A stretch of 64,000 nt of DNA, from the NCBI GenBank assembly GCA_030789695.1, contig CM061136.1, positions 136,350,448 through 136,414,447 on the forward strand, in the 5' to 3' direction. A program made the position numbers and the translations under genes. Source of the DNA: Scilla litardierei (lineage: Eukaryota > Streptophyta > Magnoliopsida > Asparagales > Asparagaceae). Below the pieces are notes generated by a model that was given only the letters and a program-made list of their open reading frames with translations, made no database searches and had not been told where the DNA came from. Numbering within the stretch: the first letter of the stretch is position 1; the number at the start of each line of letters is the position of its first letter. Positions 55,829 to 64,000 of this stretch are shown here, piece by piece.

Positions 55829-55848
55829 CCTCCCCAGCAACGGCACCA
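55829..55848 (-). other. Primer binding site, element C
   Basis: Minus strand TGGTGCCGTTGCTGGGGAGG, the tRNA-Asp-type site of A and B with two C-to-T changes at CpG or former CpG positions. Confidence 0.8.
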
Positions 55849-55854
55849 AAAACT

Positions 55855-57628
55855 TGATCGCGTCCGGATGTATACCCGAAAAACGACTTGTAGTTTTACC
55901 GCAAGCGCACGGTGTAGCGGTGAGCGGGTATCGAACTCAAGGAGGACGAATGACCGTGTCTTACTCAAATCACCTAGCTATCGAGAGAACAAGAATAGTT
56001 AGGTGTAATAGTCACAATTGTTCAAATATCAAGAAAATATAAATATAATAAAAAGTGTATAGGGATAGGAAATCCCCACTACAGACCGTCTCTCATCCTT
56101 GTGAATCGTAAATTTCATTGTTGCTATGCTTGAATACAGGTGAACTAGTCGCAACTTAATGTAGAACTAAGCTCACGCTCTCGCGCTATTGCCGGTTTAT
56201 AGCAAACCTAGGATAGGGCCCACTCTCGTGCAAACCCTAGCCTAAGCCGCTAGCGTGAAGAACGACATCATCGTTCGATCGTATCTCGAGCCCACTCTCA
56301 TGCAAACTCGAGCTACGACCTAGGTTATGATAGGTCGTATTCATCCAATCTCTTGCAAACGAATATTAGTATAGATTAACAATTAAAAATCCTAGCTTTG
56401 GTCAAATATCTTGCAAACCAAATCTAGAGAAATCCAATTGTCAATTTAAATCGAATATCTAGGCCTTCCTATCAATTGGGATCCAATATCTTGCAAATAC
56501 CAATCGATATGAATTCCTAGCTACCCGTAATCAATCAATCACAACCTAACCCTAATCAATTCTAGCAACAAATCAACAAATTCATCACAATTCATAGATA
56601 AGGTCCATAGGGTTCATCCCCATGCCCTAGAACGATGACACTACTCACAAAGCATCATGCAAATCTCAGAAATAACGAAAATAATCGCGGCATAATTCAT
56701 TGCAAAAGAGAAATAATGCATAAAAATTGAGTTTTTAATAAGAATAGACAAACCAATGTTGATGCGAACGATCTCCAGCTGAGAATTCACACAAGAGTAG
56801 CCGTCAAAATCCTAAAAGAAAGTCTAAAAAATATAGTTCAAGTCCTCCCTAAACTAGGGCAAAAACTGGGTTTAAATACCCTCTAAAATCTTCCGGAAAA
56901 TCGTGACCAAACTGCCCCTGCGTAGCCCAGAAATCGCAACCCTAACAGCAGGCGGAGAGGGTCACTCGGCCGAGTGACCTTGTCACTCGGTCGAGTGACA
57001 AACCCTGTAGAAAAACAGTAACTTCGGGGGTTTTCAGGGTCTGTCTTCGAGGGTGGCTCGGCCGAATGGACTTCTTCATTCGGCCGAGTGAGCATTCATG
57101 CTCGGCCGAGTGGGCCTCCTCAGGATCTCTGAAAATTACAGTAACTTGGGCCTTTCTCTGACGAATTCCCTGTATCACTCAGATGAGTGAACTTTCTCAC
57201 TCGGCCGAGTGGGCTTCCTTTGTTCGGCCGAGTATACGCTAGAAAACGTCGTGTGCATATCCGTTCCGTTCGACCAATTAGGGCTTCTTACTCGGCCGAG
57301 TGAGTGGTCTACTCGGCCGAGTGGTGTGCTGTTGAGCTCATTTCTTCTTTTTCTCGCCTCCTCGTCGCTCCTATTGATTTCCTTCTTCTTATGCTCATCC
57401 TCCATCGCTGATAAGTTCTCGAATGAGCCATGGGCGACACTCCTAAGCGCGTGCAAATCCTTTGATCTCAAATTCGCTCCAGATCGCTCCATATTTCCTG
57501 AAATACGATAAAAACAAGAAATAGTGAAAAGCATCACAATATTGTCGAATAATCGTGAAAAACGCAATATGAGCGATCAAAACGACATGCAAACATGCAG
57601 AAAAAAGGTGTAAAATATGGAGTGATCA
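55855..57628 (-). repeat. Element C 5' LTR
   Basis: 1,774 bp, pair of 46,080-47,853. Array 56,208-56,504 (right arm of stem 5 mutated to TACCAAT), TATA box about 56,869-56,880, palindrome cluster about 56,964-57,321. Confidence 0.9.
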
Positions 57629-57633
57629 GGATA
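57629..57633. other. Target site duplication of element C, right
   Basis: GGATA, identical to 46,075-46,079. Confidence 0.95.
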
Positions 57634-59123
57634 CATCTATTCGAAAGGCAGATCTCTGATCTTTATTGGCGTAGGAATTTGTTCCTTATGTTGCTTTCGT
57701 GGCTCTGCTAAATGCTTTACTCCACGAGAATCAACGAACCCCAGCAACGCGGCTCCCAATATCGCTTGGAGGTGTCCACCTAAGACCTGCAAGGAATGCG
57801 CCGTGTCAGCCCAATGAGAATAATTATCAACTCCAATGAAATTTATCCAGAGGTAATCATCAAAATTTGTAGAAAATTCTAAATCAAATAGGTGAATAAT
57901 CCATGGAGGAACTTCGTTACTCTCAGGATTTGGTACGACCAGATCTCCGTCATCTTTGTCTTCAGGCTGGTCAGGTGATGGCACAACCAAGCATGCCTCC
58001 GACACACGTGTATCAATGTCCTTGTGGGAGACACGTTGCATTAGTAATAACCAAATCTAAATAATAATGCAATAAAAATTGAGATTCGGAGAGGAAGTGC
58101 TCAGGGTTCAAGAAATTTCCCTGTATGATGTGGTGCTGATGCTCCGGCTCTGCTGGGATGCGGGGCGCTGTGGTGCAAATTGATGATGTGAACATGGTTC
58201 GGGCCCATCGAAATCAATTGTCACGCAAGTGGTCGAACTCATGTACTCCCCAAAGATGTGCACGTGCGTCGTAATCTCCTCGATGATCGTGCATGGCTCC
58301 AACTTGGGGATCTGACCAAAGGAAAAGGTTGGCACAGGCTCTTCTATTTCTGGGTGTCTCGCTCTTGCCCACGTAAACCTCTTAGAATTCTGATCGGAAC
58401 CGTGTCAGGAGTCCCTCAATCTCCGCTAACGCCCCATCAAATTTCTCATTCCTTACGGGGGCATAGCTTTGGATGATGCCACCTGCATGATATGTGCCAA
58501 TGGTATCACCTGCAAGAAATAAAAATTTTCGCTCAAATAAATTACCTCCCACCGTGCAAGTGGCCGGCGTCCCGTTGGCCAATGTCTATCCTCTACACTA
58601 AAAGTGGATTCTCCTCTGTCGAGCCATGGAAGGGTGGTAGAGGTATTTCCCGAGCTGAATGGTCCTTCCATATGCTCCCCCTTCTGTGGTATGGTATCAT
58701 AGACTTCACCTCATGAGTGCTGCTCAAGACGCCCATATGATAGAGAGGGTGGCTGGGCTATCGGGTTAGGAGGGGTGTAGGTCATAGTGGTGAGGCAAGG
58801 AGTGGTGGGTAAGCCTTGGTCTACCATAAACTGTTCCATCTTAGATATAAGGCTTCCTTTCTCTTCCAATGGACGCATGTATGGTGAAAGATTTGAATTG
58901 GAGTGGTTTGGACAGTGGTTGTAGGTATGTAGGATTGGGTCATGGGGATTGGTGCAAAATATGCAAACACCGATGGCATGACACGGAGACCACAATTCCT
59001 GCAATACCCTGCAACCTGTGGAAGATAATTTTGTGCTCTCATCTGAGAATCATGACTCGCCGAGACACCAAAATTGTTCGAGAATGTTCCGTCTGGCATC
59101 CACTTCGTAACTCCAAAATTCAT
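57634..59123 (-). pseudogene. Coding relic in the 5' internal region of element E, unassigned
   Basis: I do not recognise this product. Minus-strand frames begin at 59,123 (MNFGVTKWMPDGTFSNNFGV), about 150 bp after the primer site, where gag should start. One frame carries FCTNPHDPILHTYNHC, which could be a decayed zinc-knuckle-like segment. The longest open part, 58,041-57,637, includes DDGDLVVPNPESNEVPPW and HSLQVLGGHLQAILGAALLG and is cut by element C. After element C the interior resumes as non-coding sequence, so the whole interior of E is only about 3.2 kb and cannot encode a full gag-pol. Confidence 0.35.
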
Positions 59124-59272
59124 CAGTCTATAAAAATAGAAGAACTAGAAAAAGGTCGTCAGTAGACAAATGAGTGTAAAAAGGCGTGGAGGGGTAAAAA
59201 ATTTCTTTTATTCATTTTTTGAAATGCGTAGACTAATAAATACACAATTAAATCGATATCAAGTCGATTGCC

Positions 59273-59290
59273 ACCCCGGCAATGACGTCA
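59273..59290 (-). other. Primer binding site, element E
   Basis: Minus strand TGACGTCATTGCCGGGGT, the tRNA-Asp-type site TGGCGCCGTTGCCGGGG with three G-to-A or C-to-T changes. About 9 bp from the LTR. Confidence 0.7.
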
Positions 59291-59299
59291 AAAGCTTGG

Positions 59300-60385
59300 T
59301 GTGCTTTAAATTTACCACAAGCGAACGGTGTCAGTTGTAGCTCACGGGTCTAACACATGGAGGTGATGTTATGAGTACCAGTTAATCGTGTATCTAATTA
59401 GCTACGTGGATGGTGGTGAAGGTGAAGTGATTACACTAAAAATACTAAAATAAAAAGGAAGAAAGGGGTGCCAAGGGCTAAGCGTCGCCACTAGCAAGGA
59501 CTAGATGTGTGGGATGACCTAGCTTCCCGTCCTAGTAGAGTAGAGCCGTCTATGAGGGTTAAACCCTCAATACACGTCCTCACAACATCTAAGCACGGAA
59601 GATAGAACGAGGGGTAATGCTTGGACCTCTTATGAAGTACCCGATGGTTAGTCAGGAGTCCCCAAACTAGTTATTCAGTAAAGGTTCCCGATGGTTCATC
59701 GGTGCCTAGCACTAGATGGTCAATCCTCTGATGAGAGATGGATTGATATGAGTTGTATCCAAGCAAAATCCTAGCAATGATCTAATAGAATGACCTTTGG
59801 GGTGATCAACCCATAAGAATCATCTACATTTTGGCTTAGCTAAACCCACAAAGATCTACTCGCTAAGCATCATGATAAACAACAAATAGAGCAAAGAAAT
59901 AAACATCACAACTAGCATGTAGAGGTAAATTAAAAGCAATGCAATTAAAGGAACTATATAGATTCAATACAAAACACAAAGTAAAATAGTCTTAAGGTAT
60001 TAGAAGAACAGCCCCCAAAGGGGGTGAAAACCCTAGAAAAATCACAGATCTTAAAAAGGGATCCCCCTCAATTTGCACTCGTCTATTTATTTTACAGTCA
60101 AAATTTTGGGTGCGCTTTCCTGTACAACAAATCGACACGACCGTGTCACTACCAGGAACTAGGGCACGATAGTAACGGCTGCTTCGAGCATGGTCATGCA
60201 GCAAATTGTCATGGTCGTGTCAATACTTCTTCACGCCCCATGTGACACTGTTGTGCGAAACGACCGTGCAAGAGGAGAGCACTCTGCCTTCTGCCACAAA
60301 ATTTCGCACGGACGTGCAGTATATCCGCACAACCATGTCAATGATGTTGATGCTCCCTCCTTGGGTTAATGATATGACGCGACCG
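59300..60385 (-). repeat. Element E 5' LTR, broken by element F
   Basis: Homologous to 43,156-44,240. Similarity stops near 60,385 inside the palindrome cluster, where the LTR of F begins. The outer 280 bp or so must lie beyond F, outside the window. Confidence 0.8.
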
Positions 60386-60731
60386 TCGTTCACATTTCAC
60401 AAGTGCACGGTGTCGATAGCTTTGTAGTATAATATAGGTTGTCGGTCCACAGGGAGGCGAATGGTATGGGTCTCGGGCCATTATTTTAAGTTATATGGCT
60501 GTGTTAGTTGTAGGGTGCATCCAAGATTGTTGTCACAATTATCTCTCTTTTTCACTAACGATAAAGGGAATCTAGGGCACCAGGAGTCACCACTAAGATT
60601 CGTTGTGTATCGATGCTAAGTCACAATTCTTAGGTTGGATTTGGTTCATAGGGTGAGATTGTCGCATCTTGAATGTGAAATCATAGCCAACTATCATTGA
60701 AATACTCATCTAACGTGTCCCTTGCTTAGCC

Positions 60732-61008
60732 CCACCATCGTGGATGGCCTCGCACGTGATACGTGCATTACGATCGACAAATATTTCCCAATCTCCACTC
60801 ATGTCATTATTGTGAGTTTGAGTTTCGATCTGTGAAGTGATGGCTCTTATTGTTGCTACTATCGTAGGTCATCAATTAGGGATATAAGGCATCAGTGGAG
60901 ACCCGTAGAGGAAGTGCCACTATCGTGGATCACAAACCCTAAGTGAATTCACTAATGACTCTAATCAAGCCTATAGTGGAATCTCTAGGGCAAGTGCCAC
61001 TATCATGG
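60732..61008 (-). repeat. Four small hairpins with ATC loop, element F LTR
   Basis: CCACCATCGTGG (60,732), CTACTATCGTAG (60,856), CCACTATCGTGG (60,917) and CCACTATCATGG (60,997). The second has paired changes in the stem relative to the first and third. The third is flanked by an outer GTG/CAC arm. They lie downstream of the TATA box, like the array of A, B and C. Confidence 0.6.
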
Positions 61009-61392
61009 ATCACAAACTCTAGATGAGAACCCTATAAACTTGGGTAAATCAATCACATCACACTACTAATCACCAATCTAACCTAAAAATCATGGTTTCA
61101 GCATCTAAACCCTAAAATCATATGGCTCATCCATTAGCCCAAGATAGTACTACTCACTAAACATGGTAAAAATAAGAAAACCAATGATAATAAGGGGATT
61201 AAACATCATAACAGAAATTTATATATATATAATGGAGATTCAATAGAAATAGGGAAGCGATTCAATACCAAAGAGAAGAACTCGGAATTTTACTCAGAAA
61301 TTTAAGAACCCAACAAAGAAATCCAAGATTCCAAGCTCAAAATCCTCTCAAACCTAATATTTGCTCTAGAAAGTTAATGGCTGCTCAAAAGA

Positions 61393-61405
61393 TTTATATA
61401 CAAGT
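61393..61405 (-). promoter_or_regulatory. TATA box, element F LTR
   Basis: Minus strand GTATATAAATC, about 70 bp downstream in element orientation of the palindrome cluster. Confidence 0.55.
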
Positions 61406-61472
61406 GGGTTTGAACCCATTAGAACAAAAGAAACCCCAAAAACAAACTCAAATCTGCGCTGGCAACCTAGCC

Positions 61473-61645
61473 GACTCGGACCGAGTCACCTAGGCACTCG
61501 GTCTGAGTACAGAGGCTCGAAATTGGCTTGAAAATGGCCTTTGTCCGAGTGCCGTTTTGCACTTGATAAGCTACTAAGTCTTCAGCATAATCTTCTTTAT
61601 GCTATACCTACTCGAACCGCGTGGTAAGTCCACTCGGTCCGAGTG
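61473..61645 (-). promoter_or_regulatory. Cluster of ACTCGGACCGAGT-type palindromes (F LTR)
   Basis: GACTCGGACCGAGTC at 61,473, CACTCGGTCTGAGTA at 61,496, GTCCGAGTGC near 61,545, ACTCGAACCGCGTGG at 61,611 and CACTCGGTCCGAGTG at 61,631. Related to but distinct from the GGCC-centred palindrome of A, B and C. Confidence 0.65.
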
Positions 61646-61960
61646 AACTGGAAATGTTGAGGTGATTTGGGCAGCTTCATTCTTCTTATTCTCTTCTCCT
61701 TCTCCCATCTTCTTCTCCTCGAATCTCCTTCTCCACCATGTCAGGCACCTAGCAAGCCATGATATTGATGCTCCAGCTATCTTGGATGTGTACATAGCTC
61801 CGTTTTGTTCCAAATCGACTCGAAAACTCCTGAAAATGAAATAAAAGCTCTGAAAATCATATAATCCAATAAACGATCAATAAAGCGATAAAAACAAGTT
61901 TCAAGCGATCAAAATGATATCAAATAATGCGATAAAAGTATAGAAAACATGGACACATCA

Positions 61961-62100
61961 AAATACCCCAATCTTACCTCTTACTCGTCCTCGAGGAAGA
62001 CGAATAAAAAGCTTGTCGGAGAATAAAAATAATAAAGTGAAAAAGAAGTCAAAGCTAAGAAAAATTGACCAAATCATCTCATAAGCATGCCTTTCGGTAG
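61961..62100 (-). other. Polypurine tract, hairpin and 3' internal tail of element F
   Basis: Minus strand AAGATTGGGGTATTT against the LTR, then a hairpin at 61,981-62,007 and a purine-rich stretch like that of A. Similarity fades by about 62,100. Confidence 0.65.
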
Positions 62101-62324
62101 ACGGTGATGTGGATTTATAAGTTCAGTGCTAGGGCGTGATTCTAGTTGTAGCATTAGCCAGTGGAGAGACGGGTTATGATGGATTATTTGAGGAACGATG
62201 TTTGAAGTTATATGATTAGAGATCATTATGTGGAATATGTGAGTAGTAGGCATAAGTGTTTATAGATATTATTATTATTATTATAAGTGATTCCGAGGAC
62301 GGAATCATTTCTAAGGTGGGAGAA
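62101..62324 (+). other. 3' internal tail and polypurine tract of Ty3 element G
   Basis: Ends in a purine tract AAGGTGGGAGAA (62,313-62,324) directly before an LTR start. A perfect hairpin GATTCCG-AGGA-CGGAATC lies at 62,289-62,306, and an (ATT)n run at 62,266-62,284. The CGAGGACG-type string before the tract is common at the end of plant Ty3 pol. No coding frame is kept. Confidence 0.6.
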
Positions 62325-62786
62325 TGTAACGGCCGCTTTCCGACCGTTCGTATTTTCTGCGCGTACGGCTCTTTTCGTGTGCGTATTTTATTTGGCCTCT
62401 TCCTGGATCCGGACTATGCGATGTGATATGTCGTTGTGACCGTAAGGAAGAGTAGTTATTTGTGGGATTTTTAGTGAACGTCATTCCATGGGTCGTTCTC
62501 CCACAAATCAGGTTTGATTACAGAGTCGTCGTAGCTTTAGACTTAGTCGTCGGATCTTTTATTTTTTTGTTCGTTTTCCATGGACCAAATGCACGATTGA
62601 CCATCGTACCCCCGAGCCTCTCTTCATCACGGTCATCCCGTATTTTTTTCGTAATTTTCTGACACCACTAGCCCAATCTATTCACTACTCAAATTCAGCC
62701 CGTTTATCCAATTTCGAAATTCAAACTTAACCAAATCCTTTGGGATTCTTACGAATCATGAAAATTTTTCTGGCCTATCCTCACCA

Positions 62787-62804
62787 TATATATATCTAAA
62801 TAAA
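62787..62804 (+). promoter_or_regulatory. TATA box, element G LTR
   Basis: TATATATATCTAAATAAA followed by a CCCTTCCCCTCTC pyrimidine stretch, typical for a plant Pol II start region. Confidence 0.55.
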
Positions 62805-63224
62805 CCCTTCCCCTCTCACACACTCTCTCCCATCTAGCCTTAAATCTCCCCTTTCTATACCCTATTTAGCAAAATATCTCCTTAAAACAACAACCCAAAA
62901 AAACCTAGGGATAACTCACGCATGAAGCCAGCCGCCTCTTCCAAACCCACGCCCTCTTATTCCGGCCATCTTCCAGCCATCTCCGGCCTCATCTACCTCC
63001 TCCTCTCTCTTGACTCTCTTCTCTCTCTCCTTGAACTCCACAAAAACACCATGGCCAAAATCTGGACAACCCAGCTCCAAAACCACTGGCCACCTCTTTT
63101 CCGGCCATCGTCGGCCGTCCTCTGGCCTCCTCCCTCTCACTCAACAACCCCACAACCCTACTCCCTCTTCTCTCTACCTCAAAACCTCTCGAAACCCCTT
63201 TAAACCCATTGAAAACCCCATCAA

Positions 63225-63735
63225 AACACAGTTTTTGGAAAGATCTACCGCACGCCGGAAAACCCGACGCCCACCGCCTCCGGTGACATCAAGCCACCGT
63301 CTCCACCTCCCTAGGACTCCCCTCGAGTTCTCCTATAACCTATAACTATCCTTCCACTTTCCTCTCATCTCTATCTCCCTCCAAACACTCTCAAACACAA
63401 CACAAACGGCAGTTTGGACAAATCTGTCCATCGACGGAAAAACGCTGCACCCAGCCACCTCTGGCCACCGCCGGTGACCACCCTACCACCGTTGGACTCC
63501 TCTCGAACCCTCCTATCATCTTCAATTCCCTTTACCCTCTTCTCACATCTCTATCTCCTCGAAATCCCCTTGAAACTGAGCCCTAACTACAGTTTTTGAC
63601 AGATCTGTGCTCTGCCGTTCAACGCCGACGCACGGCCATCTCCGACCACTTCTGTCGACCACTCCACCACCATTGGATCCCTCTTGAACTCATTTAGCTA
63701 CTACAAGTTCCCTTTGACTCCTCTGATTACTGCTT
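63225..63735 (+). repeat. Degenerate tandem repeat, about 180-bp unit, three units
   Basis: Units start near 63,229, 63,411 and 63,590 with CAGTTTTTG-type strings followed by AGATCTGT, a GCCG segment, CCACC and TTGGAYTCCTCTCGAAC-like ends. A weaker fourth unit may follow at 63,760. Confidence 0.5.
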
Positions 63736-64000
63736 TTCTGCTGTGATGCACGACAACGACCGTTGCAGGAATCTGTCCTCTTCGTCTTCTCACGGCCACC
63801 CACTGCCGTGCGCTGACGCCGTCGGCCAACCACCGGGCCGAGCAATCCCCACTGACCTCCTTCATTCTTTGGCAGCCCCCTTGGATCCTGGGAGTTCATG
63901 TGCATTACCGAATTCACGTGTTTCTTCCCGACGTTACCGCCGCCGTGTAGATCCGTTGCGCTACCCGCAACGGGAGAGATCTTGACGTGTGCTCGCTGTC

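Larger units (their letters stand above)
46080..57628 (-). mobile_element. Element C: complete Athila-like non-autonomous LTR retrotransposon
   Basis: 11,549 bp, uninterrupted, so it shows the design of the family best. LTRs 46,080-47,853 and 55,855-57,628 are both exactly 1,774 bp. In element order: primer site (55,848), gag-protease (55,718-52,927), spacer, internal palindrome cluster and TATA (52,625-52,269), ORF2 (51,729-49,585), 3' non-coding region, polypurine tract (47,867). Between protease and ORF2 there is only about 1.2 kb, too little for RT, RNase H and integrase. Diverged from A and B, for example in stem 3 of the LTR array. Inserted in the interior of element E. Confidence 0.92.
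60386..61960 (-). repeat. Element F 3' LTR (left border approximate)
   Basis: Right end GACACATCA followed by a polypurine tract, so this is a 3' LTR of a minus-strand element. It shares with A, B, C and E the order: palindrome cluster, TATA box, hairpin motifs, then a GGGAGGCGAATGG-type segment near the end. The left end lies between 60,386 and 60,404; no clear TG boundary was found. Confidence 0.7.
62325..64000 (+). repeat. Element G 3' LTR (continues past window)
   Basis: Starts TGTAACGGCCGC, the same first 13 bases as solo LTR S, then differs. A TATA box TATATATATCTAAATAAA lies at 62,787-62,804. Downstream is CT-rich sequence with Pro/Ser-coding frames that are low-complexity side products, and degenerate tandem units at 63,225-63,735. 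The end is not reached in the window. Confidence 0.6.

Noticed and set aside
62922..63345. Plus-strand frames of 93 and 111 codons as host genes
   Set aside because: They lie downstream of an LTR TATA box in CT-rich degenerate tandem repeats and have Ser/Pro low-complexity products.

Overview
The window is plant nuclear DNA, most likely an angiosperm heterochromatic or pericentromeric region. I found no host gene, rRNA or tRNA gene. Nearly all of it is LTR retrotransposons inserted into one another, plus one MITE. Plant markers are the Athila-type gag and DLG-type protease, the tRNA-Asp-like primer sites, Tat/Retand-like LTRs with antisense Transposase_28-type ORFs, and a Mutator-type MITE with a 9-bp target duplication. 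The species cannot be named from this.

Layout. 1-33,193 is a minus-strand Ty1/Copia element (K): its 3' LTR runs off the left edge and its 5' LTR is 31,750-33,193. Inside it, element A (2,238-28,067, duplication GCATA) is a minus-strand Athila-like element. Inside the gag of A sits a relative, element B (11,269-25,411, duplication CGGTT). Inside the 5' LTR of B sits a solo LTR, S (21,386-23,856, duplication GATTC). 33,194-43,155 holds decayed Tat/Retand-like pieces: LTRs on the plus strand, two antisense ORF relics, two tandem arrays, and a 422-bp MITE. 43,156-60,385 is a small tRNA-Asp-primed LTR element (E) containing a third Athila-like copy, C (46,080-57,628, duplication GGATA, two LTRs of exactly 1,774 bp). 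The unfinished 5' LTR of E is broken by the LTR of another element, F (about 60,386-61,960). The right end is the 3' tail and LTR of a plus-strand Ty3 element, G.

How the parts work together. A, B and C share one design, read on the minus strand: LTR, tRNA-Asp-like primer site, gag-protease frame of about 920 codons, a region with its own promoter-like block, a second ORF of about 670 codons, AT-rich 3' region, polypurine tract, LTR. None has reverse transcriptase, RNase H or integrase, so this looks like a non-autonomous family moved in trans. All coding frames are now broken by stops, frameshifts or insertions.

The most unusual signals are non-coding. (1) A row of five stem-loops in the transcribed part of the LTR, with an almost constant 15-nt loop and stems that covary between copies. 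(2) A dense cluster of the palindrome CACTCGGCCGAGTG just upstream of the LTR TATA box, repeated with a second TATA box inside the element ahead of ORF2. (3) Three other LTR families here (S, E, F) have the same promoter layout with a different palindrome each. (4) A covarying hairpin next to the polypurine tract in several families. (5) PPT-like tracts repeated up to five times per element.
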